DNA of 64,000 bases from MED-G105 sp038522945 (GCA_038522945.1 JBCBJV010000008.1:62001-126000), one strand, 5' to 3'; counted from the stretch's first letter, positions 26,040-34,667 are shown. Notes: generated by a model from the letters alone, not told the origin. Made by a program: numbers and translations.

Positions 26040-26981
26040 TTACGCAGGCTTGCGGAACTTCAATGTCATACGATCAGATTCACCGATCGCTTCCATCTGT
26101 GCTTTTAGCTCTGCGTCTTCACGGCTCGTGGCCAATGATGGCGGCAAACGCCAAACAACGTCTTCGTTCGTTGGCTGATCTTTAGGGTTGGCATTGATTT
26201 CAGACGCCTCAACGAGCTCAAAGCCAGCAGCTTCTGCCATTGAAACAACCGTTGACTGCTTGACGTAGCCGTTGTCACCTTCGGCCCAAGCATCATCATT
26301 GCCCTCAGGTCCACGATGCTGGACGATACCCAAAATACCACCTGGCTTGAGCATGGTCATCGCATCTGAGAGCGCACCTGAAAAATACTGTCCTTCGTCT
26401 TCGAGACGATTGAAGTGATGAACTGCACGAACCATCAGCACGGTATCGGCGACGCCTGTGTGCGCTTCATCAACACTCCCGTAGACGACCGCACCAAAGG
26501 GCGCATCGCCGTCCTCGCTGTTTTCCTCCATGTCTGCGACCCATGTCTCAGTCCAAGTCGCTTTTCTGGTCAGATATTCTTCGTCGACAAACCCTTTAAA
26601 CAGCCGCCACATGTCGACTGAGTAGTCCGCACCAATGACTTTTCCTTCGGAACCCAGGTATTCAGACAGAATGCCCGCGTACCAGACCTCTCCAGGCAAG
26701 GTATCGACAACCGTTTCGCCCGGTTCCACCTCAAAAAATTCCAACGTGGCCTGAGGATTCCGGAACGGATACCGCGCTTTTACTTCTTCGGACTGGTTTT
26801 CAAGAACGCTTGCAAGCGTGCGCTGCTCAACAACTTCTTCTGCAACTGTTTCTTCCGCAGCCTCTGCCGTCTCTTCAACAACGGTTTCAGCCGTTCCTGT
26901 TGGCGCTTCGGTTGTCTCGCTTCCACATGCCGCCAGCACAAGCGCCAAACCGGCAGAAATCATCAATTGGGTTTTGGCCAT
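26040..26981 (-). CDS. Lipoprotein with class I methyltransferase fold (COG4798-like)
   Basis: The 313-residue protein begins with a lipoprotein signal (LMISAGLALVLAAC, Cys19 lipidated). Residues 20-52 are Glu/Ala/Thr-rich linker. The rest resembles a SAM methyltransferase: VVDTLPGEVWYAGILSEYLG replaces the usual glycine-rich loop, then VIGADYS, VLMVRAVHHF and LKPGGILGIVQHR. This matches predicted methyltransferases with signal peptides. SAM is not known to be present outside the cytoplasm, so activity is doubtful, and the first motif lacks the GxGxG pattern. No substrate is evident. Confidence 0.82.
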   Translation of the reverse strand: MAKTQLMISAGLALVLAACGSETTEAPTGTAETVVEETAEAAEETVAEEVVEQRTLASVLENQSEEVKARYPFRNPQATLEFFEVEPGETVVDTLPGEVWYAGILSEYLGSEGKVIGADYSVDMWRLFKGFVDEEYLTRKATWTETWVADMEENSEDGDAPFGAVVYGSVDEAHTGVADTVLMVRAVHHFNRLEDEGQYFSGALSDAMTMLKPGGILGIVQHRGPEGNDDAWAEGDNGYVKQSTVVSMAEAAGFELVEASEINANPKDQPTNEDVVWRLPPSLATSREDAELKAQMEAIGESDRMTLKFRKPA

Positions 26982-27028
26982 TTGGGTCTCCCTTGGTTTT
27001 CCCCGGGCGCAGTAATGGCACTGTGCGC

Positions 27029-27058
27029 AAAAAGAAACCAGCCTCGTGGGCTGGTTTC
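27029..27058 (-). terminator. Terminator of the pnt operon
   Basis: On the minus strand GAAACCAGCC and GGCTGGTTTC form a perfect 10-bp stem with a 5-nt loop, followed by TTTTT. It lies 31 bp past the pntB stop. Confidence 0.9.
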
Positions 27059-27088
27059 AGCTGAATTCTTCGTGAGGCATCAAAGCCG

Positions 27089-28495
27089 CTAGTCGAAGGC
27101 TTTCACGATGTCCTCACACATTTTCTTCGCGTCATCGAGGAGCATCATTGTGTTATCGCGGAAGAACAATTCGTTCTGCACACCGGCATAACCTGAGGCC
27201 ATTGAACGTTTAACAAATAGGACAGTGCCGGCGTTTTCCACATCAAGTATAGGCATACCATAGATTGGAGAGGTCTTGTCGGTCTTTGCGGCCGGATTAG
27301 TCACGTCATTGGCCCCAATGACAAAAGCAACATCGGCCGTGCGGAATTCCGCATTGATGTCCTCGAGCTCGAAAACCTCGTCGTAAGGCACCTGGGCTTC
27401 GGCAAGCAATACGTTCATGTGACCCGGCATCCGCCCCGCGACCGGGTGGATCGCGTATTTCACTTCAACGCCTTCGCCCTTGAGCTGGTCCGCCAATTCC
27501 TTCAACGCATGCTGAGCTTGCGCGACAGCCATGCCGTAACCGGGAACAATAATGACCTTACCCGCGTTCTTCATAATGAAAGCAGCGTCTTCGGCAGAGC
27601 CCTTCTTGAATGGCTTCTCTTCTCCTCCGGCGCCGGCACCGCCTGCCACCTCCTCGCCACCAAACCCACCGAGGATCACAGAGAAGAACGACCGGTTCAT
27701 GCCTTTGCACATGATGTAGGAAAGAATCGCACCGGAAGAGCCGACGAGTGCACCAGTGATGATCAGCGCCATATTCTCAAGCGTGAAACCAATGCCAGCG
27801 GCCGCCCAGCCAGAATAGCTGTTCAGCATGGAAACAACGACAGGCATGTCGCCGCCGCCAATCGGTATAATTAAAAGAACGCCGAGGATAAATGCCGCAA
27901 TCGTCAGCAATGCAAATGCAAAGACCGATTGCTCACCGGTCATCAGCAAACCAACCATTAGAAAGATAAAGCCGCCTAGAGCGAGGTTTATCGTGTGGCG
28001 CATCGGCAACCGGATCGGCGCGCCGGACATATTTCCATTCAATTTGAGCCCAGCAATGACTGAGCCCGAGAAGGTAATTGCTCCGATGGCAGCGCCAAGT
28101 GACATTTCCAAGATGGACGTGGCTTTAATGTTGCCAGGGCTACCAATATCGAACGCGCCAGGGGCGAGGAATGCAGCCCATGCGATCGCGACCGCCGCCA
28201 AACCGACAAGCGAGTGAAATGCCGCCACGAGTTGCGGCATCATGGTCATCGGCACACTGCGCGCGATCATGGCTCCAGGTACGGCACCAACAGCAATCGC
28301 AAGTAAGATCAGTGGATAAGTTCCAAGACCCTTGTTCTCAAGAACAAAAAGCGTCGTCACCACAGCAATGATCATCCCGATAATGCCGTAGCGGTTACCG
28401 GCGCGCGAGGTCTCCGGCGAAGAGAGGCCGCGCAAAGCCAAAATGAAAAGAATCCCAGAAAGGATATAAAGAAGCGGTGGAAGGTTCTGTGCCAT
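27089..28495 (-). CDS. pntB: NAD(P) transhydrogenase subunit beta PntB
   Basis: PntB forms much of the proton channel (domain II) and the NADP-binding domain III of the transhydrogenase that makes NADPH from NADH using the proton gradient. There are about nine membrane helices, then domain III with VIIVPGYGMAVAQAQHALKE, HPVAGRMPGHMNVLLAEA, IGANDVTNPAA and FVKRSMASGYAG. ATG 28495 has GGTGGA upstream; the GTG at 28504 is part of that site. The length is 468 residues. The gene begins 9 bp after pntA2, so it belongs to one operon. Confidence 0.97.
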   Translation of the reverse strand: MAQNLPPLLYILSGILFILALRGLSSPETSRAGNRYGIIGMIIAVVTTLFVLENKGLGTYPLILLAIAVGAVPGAMIARSVPMTMMPQLVAAFHSLVGLAAVAIAWAAFLAPGAFDIGSPGNIKATSILEMSLGAAIGAITFSGSVIAGLKLNGNMSGAPIRLPMRHTINLALGGFIFLMVGLLMTGEQSVFAFALLTIAAFILGVLLIIPIGGGDMPVVVSMLNSYSGWAAAGIGFTLENMALIITGALVGSSGAILSYIMCKGMNRSFFSVILGGFGGEEVAGGAGAGGEEKPFKKGSAEDAAFIMKNAGKVIIVPGYGMAVAQAQHALKELADQLKGEGVEVKYAIHPVAGRMPGHMNVLLAEAQVPYDEVFELEDINAEFRTADVAFVIGANDVTNPAAKTDKTSPIYGMPILDVENAGTVLFVKRSMASGYAGVQNELFFRDNTMMLLDDAKKMCEDIVKAFD

Positions 28496-28504
28496 GGTTT
28501 CCAC

Positions 28505-28987
28505 CTATCCTTGCTTCTTCTTGTACATTTCGAGCATGCGCTGGGTCACCATAAAGCCGCCGACTATGTTGAGGCTCGCCAGTGCAACGCCGACAAAGCC
28601 GAAGAGCTTCGGCCAGAAGCCGGCGGCGGACTGGGATAAGTCAGCACCAAGGGCAATGAGAGCACCAACAATAACAACCGACGAGATGGCGTTGGTCACA
28701 GACATCAGGGGAGTATGAAGGGCGGGCGTCACTGACCAGACCACGTAGTAGCCGACGAAAATCGCCAGCGCGAAAATCCCCAGGAGATAAACAAACTCCG
28801 AGGGCGAGTTCAGCATATCCACATAGGCGCCAAGATTATCGGAAATCGATCTTGCCTGATCAGCTGCCTCAACCGCAGCCTCAGCATTCGCCCCGGCGGA
28901 TTGCGCCGCTTCTTCGGCAATTTTCGCAGCTTCTTCGGCCGCACGGGCGGCCTCTTCAGCTGCTTCTTTCGATTGTTGAGCTGCCAT
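28505..28987 (-). CDS. Transhydrogenase subunit alpha part 2 (membrane) with Ala/Glu-rich N-terminus
   Basis: The 160-residue protein supplies the alpha-subunit membrane helices (domain II). Four hydrophobic segments lie at about residues 65-160, including FALAIFVGYYVVWSVTPALH, TPLMSVTNAISSVVIVGAL and GFVGVALASLNIVGGFMVT. Residues 1-50 are a charged, alanine-rich helix (KEAAEEAARAAEEAAKIAEE) probably forming a coiled coil in the cytoplasm; standard members have a much shorter leader. It lies between pntA1 and pntB. Confidence 0.95.
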   Translation of the reverse strand: MAAQQSKEAAEEAARAAEEAAKIAEEAAQSAGANAEAAVEAADQARSISDNLGAYVDMLNSPSEFVYLLGIFALAIFVGYYVVWSVTPALHTPLMSVTNAISSVVIVGALIALGADLSQSAAGFWPKLFGFVGVALASLNIVGGFMVTQRMLEMYKKKQG

Positions 28988-29031
28988 TCCGGCCTCCCTG
29001 CTAAATCAGAAATATGTGTCTACGATTGGCT

Positions 29032-30330
29032 TCAGGCGGATGCGTCTGGTTTATCCGACGTCGGTGTATCTGGCTCTTCACCTTGATCTTCTTCCGACGT
29101 ACCGGCTTCGTCGCTTACGTCAGCCGCTGTGGGCACGTCTTCGCTCGCGTGGGATTTGGGCTCATCGGACGAAACCGTCTCCTGCTCTTCGACAGGCACT
29201 TCATCGACAAAAGCGGGATGGATCACGCTACCATTTTTGGTAAGCGCAGTTCCTTTGATGATGTCATCTTCCCAATCAACGACGAAATCATTGGCTTCTT
29301 GGTCGTAGAATGTTGAGACGAAATTGAAGATGTTGCGCGCGTAAAGCGATGATGCGTCCTTTGGCAAGCGCCCAGCGACGTTCTGAAAACCGATTACAAT
29401 GACACCGTCCACATCGACCGCCTGGCCAACGCGCGATAGACTAACGTTTCCGCCGCGTTCAGCGGCTAAGTCGACAATGACTGAGCCGGGGCGCATGGAG
29501 CGCACCATCTGATCGGTCAGGAGTTTTGGTGCGGGCCGCCCAGGGATAAGCGCTGTCGTCACAACGATATCTTGTTTGGTAATGTGCTCTGCGACGAACT
29601 CCGCCTGGCGCTGCTGGAAGTCTTCCGACATTTCCTTGGCATAGCCGCCTTCTGTTTCAGCCGATTTCATCGCCTCCTCGTCGACTGTCACAAAGGAAGC
29701 ACCCAGACTTTCAACCTGTTCTTTTGCTGCGAAACGAACGTCGGTCGCCGAGACTACGGCACCTAGACGCCGGGCTGTCGCAATAGCTTGGAGACCCGCG
29801 ACACCAGCGCCCATCACAAAGACCTTTGCCGGTGCGATGGTCCCCGCTGCCGTCATCATCATGGGCATTGCGCGGCCATAATATGCCGCCGCATCTATGA
29901 TTGCTTTGTACCCGGCAAGGTTGGACTGAGACGAAAGAACGTCCATGGATTGGGCCCGGGTAATCCGAGGCATGAAATCCATCGCGAACACGTCAATGCC
30001 CGCCTTTGCGGCCTTCTCGATGATTTCTTCATTGTCGTAAGGCGACATAATCGAAACGAGCTTCTGGCCGCTAGTCATCGATTTTACGTCAGCCTTGGAA
30101 GGTGCGCTGACGCGAAGAACAAGGTCCGCACCAACCAATGCCTCCGACGCGGAAGCCGCCATTGTCGCGCCAGCCGCGCGATATTCCGCATCAGGAATAC
30201 GGGCTTTGGCCCCAGCGTCAGCCTCGACAATGACTTCCGCGCCTAGGCCGGCAAACTTTTTCACAGTCTCGGGCGTCGCCGCGACACGAGGTTCGTGCGC
30301 GAGAGTTTCTTTCAGGACCGCAATTTTCAT
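29032..30330 (-). CDS. Transhydrogenase subunit alpha part 1 (NAD-binding)
   Basis: This is domain I of the proton-translocating transhydrogenase, which binds NAD(H). Evidence includes the opening MKIAVLKETLAHEPRVAATP, the alanine-dehydrogenase-like fold, KVFVMGAGVAGLQAIATARR and LIPGRPAPKLLT. Its length is 432 residues, about 50 longer than usual: residues about 378-432 form an acidic Ser/Asp/Glu tail ending SDKPDASA. The ATG has GGAGG 6 nt upstream. The gene follows the small oxidase subunit IV gene; a terminator-like hairpin lies between. Confidence 0.96.
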   Translation of the reverse strand: MKIAVLKETLAHEPRVAATPETVKKFAGLGAEVIVEADAGAKARIPDAEYRAAGATMAASASEALVGADLVLRVSAPSKADVKSMTSGQKLVSIMSPYDNEEIIEKAAKAGIDVFAMDFMPRITRAQSMDVLSSQSNLAGYKAIIDAAAYYGRAMPMMMTAAGTIAPAKVFVMGAGVAGLQAIATARRLGAVVSATDVRFAAKEQVESLGASFVTVDEEAMKSAETEGGYAKEMSEDFQQRQAEFVAEHITKQDIVVTTALIPGRPAPKLLTDQMVRSMRPGSVIVDLAAERGGNVSLSRVGQAVDVDGVIVIGFQNVAGRLPKDASSLYARNIFNFVSTFYDQEANDFVVDWEDDIIKGTALTKNGSVIHPAFVDEVPVEEQETVSSDEPKSHASEDVPTAADVSDEAGTSEEDQGEEPDTPTSDKPDASA

Positions 30331-30344
30331 GGAACCTCCGGACA

Positions 30345-30367
30345 GAAAAAGGGATTACCAATCCCTT
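30345..30367 (-). terminator. Terminator/attenuator between coxIV-like gene and pntA1
   Basis: On the minus strand AAGGGATT and AATCCCTT form an 8-bp stem with a 3-nt loop, followed by TTTTTC. It is 21 bp after the oxidase subunit gene and 15 bp before the pntA1 ATG, so it may end the first transcript or attenuate the second. Confidence 0.7.
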
Positions 30368-30387
30368 CTCACCGCGAAGGCTAACGC

Positions 30388-30624
30388 TCAGTGGGAGAAG
30401 AAAGCCTTAACGACAAAGAAAACAAATACGTAAACCACGATCGCTGCGATCAGTGCTGCGCCAACGCCGTTCGCCAGCACGAGATTGGTGAAAAACATTG
30501 TCAGCGCAAGGGAAAAAGGAACACCGATCTCGGCAGAAACCCGCATGACCGATTGATAGGTCTTTTGGTTTTCTTCAGCATCAATTGCGCGTTGTGTCAG
30601 ATCGTCAGCCATGCTCGCTTCCAT
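30388..30624 (-). CDS. aa3-type cytochrome c oxidase subunit IV-like protein
   Basis: The 78-residue protein has a short cytoplasmic start (QKTYQSVMRVSAEIGVPF) and two hydrophobic stretches, one ending at KAFFSH. The NQKTYQSVMRVS segment is the aa3-type subunit IV pattern (alphaproteobacterial bacterial-type COX4). The subunit's role is unknown. ATG 30624 has GAGGGGG 5 nt upstream; the longer frame to 30693 lacks a site. It lies upstream of pntA1, a frequent neighbourhood in this class. The ribosome binding site overlaps a hairpin. Confidence 0.75.
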   Translation of the reverse strand: MEASMADDLTQRAIDAEENQKTYQSVMRVSAEIGVPFSLALTMFFTNLVLANGVGAALIAAIVVYVFVFFVVKAFFSH

Positions 30625-30625
30625 A

Positions 30626-30654
30626 AAAACCCCCTCAGATTTCTTTGGGGTTTT
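30626..30654 (-). promoter_or_regulatory. Hairpin overlapping the coxIV ribosome binding site
   Basis: On the minus strand AAAACCCC pairs with GGGGTTTT (8 bp, 13-nt loop); GAGGGGG, the Shine-Dalgarno, is half in the 3' arm and the ATG is one base away. It may reduce initiation or be a leftover terminator. Confidence 0.45.
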
Positions 30655-30703
30655 GTCGTATTTCCCGTCAGCTTGCAAGATCGAGCCACACAAGCTGTGA
30701 GGA

Positions 30704-31660
30704 TTACAGCCCGGCTCGAATAGGCCAGCACTGTAAAAGTGTCCTTAAAGTTGTGGCGAAGGCGATGGGTTCTTCCATCATCAGGTGGTGGTGAACTGAC
30801 GGCATTAGAACAAGTGGCGCACGACCTTGGGACTGCCGACGTAGATGATCGAAGCCATCGCCGGCGGAGAACTCTGATTTTTCCCCATAAATAAAAGCCA
30901 ATGGACAACGGGCGGCAAGAAACAGATCTCGTTCAAAATGAATGTGAAAGTTCTGCCCATGCGCCGGATCGAATTTCCATGCCCAGCCGCCATCAACTTC
31001 GGTCAACCCTTCGCGAGCGATGTAATCGACGAGATAATCCTGATCACAAGATTGGTTCGGGAGAAATCGAAACCTGGAAATTGGCTCCTCAATGGTCTCG
31101 TAGACCTTGTTTGGACGAACAGGCTCGCTGTTGTCCGCCTTGCCGCGGGAAATCGTGTAGCCCTCATCGGGGTCCGATTTCGTAATTGGGCTGTCGATAA
31201 CCACCGCGCCCGCAAGACGCTCTCCTTCCCGCTCAACACTTGCCAGCGTGACCCATCCACCAAAACTATGGCCGACGATGATTGGCCTGCTGCTGTCTGC
31301 AAGCCCTGCAGCCTCGATGACGGCAAACACTTCATCGATCACACAATCGAGCGTATACTTATCCCGGCGATCGCTATCGCCCATGCCCGACATATCAAGT
31401 GCCGCGACGCGGAAATGGTCTTGAAAAAACGGCGCAAATGGACGCCACCAATTTCGGTGAGCGCGCCCGCCATGAATGAACAAAAGTCCTCGCTGACCGC
31501 GGCGGCCCCATGCCGTGTAGCTAATCCTGGCACCCTGAACGTCGACGCTACCCTCTTCACAGGGTGCCTCAATATTGGCTTGAAACCATGATGGGGCGGT
31601 TGGACGCTCCCCATGTAAATGGGCAATAGGTCTTATTAGCTCGGCTTTATCCGTTGTCAT
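30704..31660 (-). CDS. Alpha/beta hydrolase
   Basis: The 318-residue cytoplasmic protein has the alpha/beta hydrolase core: HGGRAHRNWW (oxyanion region), nucleophile elbow GHSFGG with Ser near residue 130, an acidic residue in FIYGEKSEF and His in PSVHHHLMMEEP. There is no signal peptide. Such enzymes cleave esters, epoxides or haloalkanes, and the substrate cannot be read. The start at 31660 gives a 40-residue lead before the fold, typical of some family members. It is divergent from the sigma-54 regulator. Confidence 0.88.
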   Translation of the reverse strand: MTTDKAELIRPIAHLHGERPTAPSWFQANIEAPCEEGSVDVQGARISYTAWGRRGQRGLLFIHGGRAHRNWWRPFAPFFQDHFRVAALDMSGMGDSDRRDKYTLDCVIDEVFAVIEAAGLADSSRPIIVGHSFGGWVTLASVEREGERLAGAVVIDSPITKSDPDEGYTISRGKADNSEPVRPNKVYETIEEPISRFRFLPNQSCDQDYLVDYIAREGLTEVDGGWAWKFDPAHGQNFHIHFERDLFLAARCPLAFIYGEKSEFSAGDGFDHLRRQSQGRAPLVLMPSVHHHLMMEEPIAFATTLRTLLQCWPIRAGL

Positions 31661-31729
31661 CCTAATGACTCTTTTGCTCTTTCTACAGACGGTCTTGAAA
31701 ATGTCCTGCCGACATGTTCGGCCGCCTGA

Positions 31730-31758
31730 TGTTAACTTGCCCTTGACCTAGGTTAACA
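31730..31758. promoter_or_regulatory. Inverted repeat TGTTAAC-N15-GTTAACA
   Basis: Two perfect 7-bp arms (31730-31736 and 31752-31758) each contain the GTTAAC palindrome. They lie in the divergent region between the hydrolase and the sigma-54 regulator, about 130 bp before the regulator ATG. It is a possible operator, with no assigned protein. Confidence 0.35.
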
Positions 31759-31884
31759 GATTGATCCAACGCAAATCCGAATTCCCGAAATGATACGTCT
31801 TAAATCGATATTTAACCGGCTGATCCTATGTCTTTGGTCATATCGGTCCAGAAGCGGCCCAAGAGCAAGGGAATATAAGCATCC

Positions 31885-33405
31885 ATGGCGAAATCAATCC
31901 TCATAGTTGATGACGATCCAACGCAACGCCGGCTGATGCGTGCCGTTTGTGAAAAAGCCGGTTACCCGGTGCTCCAGGCTGATTCTGGTGAAAACGCACT
32001 TAGCGTTTTACAAAGTGAACAAGGCGCTGATGTCGCGCTCATCATGCTTGATTTGCGCATGCCTGGCCTTGGCGGCATGGAAACCCTTAAGCGCGCAAAG
32101 TCAATCCAAGACGACCTCCCCGTCATTGTACTGACGGCCCAGGGTGGCATCGATACCGTCGTGGAGGCGATGCAAAACGGTGCAGCAGACTTTTTCGTCA
32201 AGCCAGCCTCTCCGGAGCGCGTCATTGTCTCAATTAACAACGCGCTCAATTTGACAACCCTGAAAGGCGAAGTCACGCGCCTGAAGCGCAAGCGCGATGG
32301 TGCCATGGGTTTTAAAGATCTAATCGGCAGCAGCTCAGCCCTTGGGAACGTGGTTCGCCTTGGCGAGCGAGCAGCAACGTCGAACATCCCAATTTTGATC
32401 ACCGGTGAATCCGGCGTCGGTAAGGAAATGATCGCGCGTGCCATTCAGGGGACGTCAGACCGCGCTGGATTTGCCTTTGTTACGGTCAATTGCGGTGCGA
32501 TCCCGGAAAACCTAGTTGAGAGCATTCTCTTCGGTCACGAGAAAGGCTCGTTTACAGGTGCCCACCAAAAGCATGTGGGCAAGTTTCAGGAGGCAGATGG
32601 CGGGACAATCTTCCTCGACGAGGTTGGCGAGCTTCCCCAGGACATGCAGGTCAAACTGCTTCGGGTCCTTCAAGAAAGCGAAGTCGACCCTATCGGTGCA
32701 AAGAAGCCGACAAAGGTTGATGTGCGGATTATCTCCGCGACAAACAGAGACCTCGCCGAAGAAGTCAAAGAAGGTCGCTTCCGCGAGGATCTTTACTATC
32801 GCTTGAATGTCTTCCCGGTGCATGTGCCGCCATTGCGCGACAGAGTGGACGATATTCCGGCGCTGATCGACCACTTTATCCAGCGTTACAATGCCGAAGA
32901 AGGACGGAACGTACGCGGTGTCCAGCACGAAGTTCTCGAAGTTTTGATGGACCAATCCTGGCCGGGGAACATCCGTCAGCTGGAAAACACGATTTTCCGT
33001 GCTGTGGTTCTTGCAGAAAGCGCGTATCTAACGCCCCGCGACTTCCCGTTCCTGGCGACAGAGTTTGAAGCAGCCGGTGTGGAGCTTGGCCCACCGCTGA
33101 TTGATCCGGAGCCAGATGTTTCAGAAGGTGCCCCAAAAGGTGTTGTCCCAATTTCAATCCCAGAGGGCTTTGACGGGCAACCCGTTTTGACAGGTAATTC
33201 CCTCACCGTCGACGAAAGCGTTACCGTTTTCGATCGTGACGGGCACTTGCGAACACTTCAGGACATTGAACGCGACCTTATCGCGCTCGCGATCGATACC
33301 TATGATGGCCGAATGGCTGAAGTTGCCCGTCGGCTCGGGATGGGTCGATCAACGCTTTACCGCAAACTCCGTGACCACGGATTAGAGGTGAAAAGGGCGA
33401 GTTAA
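31885..33405 (+). CDS. Sigma-54-dependent response regulator (receiver-AAA-Fis)
   Basis: The 506-residue protein has a receiver domain (residues 1-120; VDDDPTQRRLM, phospho-Asp in IMLDLRMPG), a sigma-54 AAA domain (about 150-380; Walker A GESGVGKE, sigma-contact loop GSFTGA in place of GAFTGA, Walker B GGTIFLDEVGEL, then VRIISATNRDL) and a C-terminal Fis-type HTH (MAEVARRLGMGRSTLYRKLR). It resembles Caulobacter TacA in start and layout, but I cannot prove orthology, so no symbol is given. Its histidine kinase is not beside it. A strong terminator follows. Confidence 0.94.
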   Translation: MAKSILIVDDDPTQRRLMRAVCEKAGYPVLQADSGENALSVLQSEQGADVALIMLDLRMPGLGGMETLKRAKSIQDDLPVIVLTAQGGIDTVVEAMQNGAADFFVKPASPERVIVSINNALNLTTLKGEVTRLKRKRDGAMGFKDLIGSSSALGNVVRLGERAATSNIPILITGESGVGKEMIARAIQGTSDRAGFAFVTVNCGAIPENLVESILFGHEKGSFTGAHQKHVGKFQEADGGTIFLDEVGELPQDMQVKLLRVLQESEVDPIGAKKPTKVDVRIISATNRDLAEEVKEGRFREDLYYRLNVFPVHVPPLRDRVDDIPALIDHFIQRYNAEEGRNVRGVQHEVLEVLMDQSWPGNIRQLENTIFRAVVLAESAYLTPRDFPFLATEFEAAGVELGPPLIDPEPDVSEGAPKGVVPISIPEGFDGQPVLTGNSLTVDESVTVFDRDGHLRTLQDIERDLIALAIDTYDGRMAEVARRLGMGRSTLYRKLRDHGLEVKRAS

Positions 33406-33456
33406 CAAGTTAGGTAGTTTGCCTGGCTAACTTCGTCAGCATAAAGAACGCACTAG

Positions 33457-33492
33457 AAAGGGAGCACCTTGAGGGGTGCTCCCTTTCCTTTT
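33457..33492 (+). terminator. Rho-independent terminator after the sigma-54 regulator
   Basis: AAAGGGAGCACC and GGTGCTCCCTTT form a perfect 12-bp stem with a 6-nt loop, followed by CCTTTT. The 285-bp stretch 33406-33690 holds nothing else I can support; an antisense 79-codon frame runs through this hairpin and looks spurious. Confidence 0.9.
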
Positions 33493-33690
33493 GCCCGCTA
33501 GCGGATCAGGTTGGGATTGGTCCGTCTGCGGTCTCTGCGGCGTCTTAAGTCTCTCCCCTGCCACGGTGAATAAGTAGGTTGAGATGACGTGATTTTTAGA
33601 GGCCGCGCGACCAAACGAAAATGTTATGCGATAAGCGGAATTGACATCTGCAAGTCGGGCGATGCTTGATCTCACCGGACGCGAACGAGC

Positions 33691-33984
33691 TTAAGCCTCA
33701 CCGAGGACGGATAGATAAAGGTCCAGCAATGCTTCCTGCTCCTGCCGATCTGCCCGGTCCATCTTCCGTAGCCGGATAATCTGGCGCATGATCTTAGTAT
33801 CATACCCCTCGCCTTTGGCTTCGGCGTAGACCTCTTTCATGTCGGCCATGATCGCTTGCTTGTCTTCTTCCAGTCGCTCAATGCGCTCAATAAAGGAACG
33901 GAGGCGATCAGCAGCAACCGTTGTCGCACCCGGACTTGCATCGCTTCCATTTTCTACACTGATAGTCGCCGCGCCGTCGGCCAT
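33691..33984 (-). CDS. gapR: Nucleoid-associated protein GapR (DUF2312/UPF0335)
   Basis: The 97-residue protein has a disordered, Ala/Ser-rich start and the DUF2312 core: DRLRSFIERIERLEEDKQAI, then MKEVYAEAKGEGYDTK and IRLRKMDRADRQEQE. Caulobacter GapR binds AT-rich, overtwisted DNA as a tetramer clamp and supports replication and chromosome organisation. AGGAGG lies 6 nt before the ATG. It lies alone, convergent with the sigma-54 regulator. Confidence 0.94.
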   Translation of the reverse strand: MADGAATISVENGSDASPGATTVAADRLRSFIERIERLEEDKQAIMADMKEVYAEAKGEGYDTKIMRQIIRLRKMDRADRQEQEALLDLYLSVLGEA

Positions 33985-34109
33985 GAAGTCCTCCTGAAAC
34001 TGGTGAGCCCTTCATAAAAGCGTAAAAAAGCAATGCGGCAAGCGAGGAGTGGGCAATTTGGGAAAACTTGGGTGGTGCGGTGGAAAACTCAATGGAGCCC
34101 GCCTTTTCT

Positions 34110-34667
34110 CTATATCTCCTGCCCGTCGATCTCCTGACGGAGCCGCCTCGCCCTGCGGCGGGCATAATCGTCATGGGGATTCCACTCCAACGCTTTTTGC
34201 AGCATGTCATATGCATCCTGCTTAGCGTCATTTGCCAGCAGGATATCGGCCAGAGCGATGCGCACATTGAACTGGCGTGGTTCCAGATCGATGGCCCTGG
34301 AGAAATCTTCAATGGCTCCCTTCTGGTTTTGCTGCTTCAGACGAAGGGACCCTCGGAACGCGTAAGCCTCAGCGAAATGGGGAGACATGCCAATAATCAT
34401 ATCGAGCAATGCTTCAGCTACATCGCTCTCGTCTTGGCTGTCGCTGGAAACGGCACGGGCAAACAAAACGTCGATGGTATCGCTGGCTGAGTCCGCCCAG
34501 ATCGTCTCAATTCGAGCGATGGTTGCCTTATGATCAACTTCCGAGCCTGCGCGTAGCTCTTCGAATAGCATATCGAGCCGCGGATCAGCTTGATCCGCGT
34601 GAACGGGTGCCACTGCAAAAAGCAGCAAGTTCCCGCAAAGCAACGACAGAAGCATCTTCATTCGCAT
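34110..34667 (-). CDS. Exported TPR-repeat protein
   Basis: The 185-residue protein has a signal peptide (residues 1-24, ending VAPVHA) and three tetratricopeptide-like units over residues 70-180, for example HFAEAYAFRGSLRLKQQNQK, GAIEDFSRAIDLEPRQFNVR and AYDMLQKALEWNPHD. TPR folds mediate protein-protein contacts, probably in the periplasm here. The partner is unknown. Several Met codons (MRMKM) make the exact start ambiguous. Confidence 0.82.
   Translation of the reverse strand: MRMKMLLSLLCGNLLLFAVAPVHADQADPRLDMLFEELRAGSEVDHKATIARIETIWADSASDTIDVLFARAVSSDSQDESDVAEALLDMIIGMSPHFAEAYAFRGSLRLKQQNQKGAIEDFSRAIDLEPRQFNVRIALADILLANDAKQDAYDMLQKALEWNPHDDYARRRARRLRQEIDGQEI

Noticed and set aside
31799..31815. 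TTAA-N8-TTAA upstream of the sigma-54 regulator as a CtrA site
   Set aside because: The CtrA spacing is TTAA-N7-TTAA; here the gap is eight, and the region is AT-rich.
33436..33675. A 79-codon minus frame through the terminator after the sigma-54 regulator
   Set aside because: It encodes the terminator stem and lacks a start signal.
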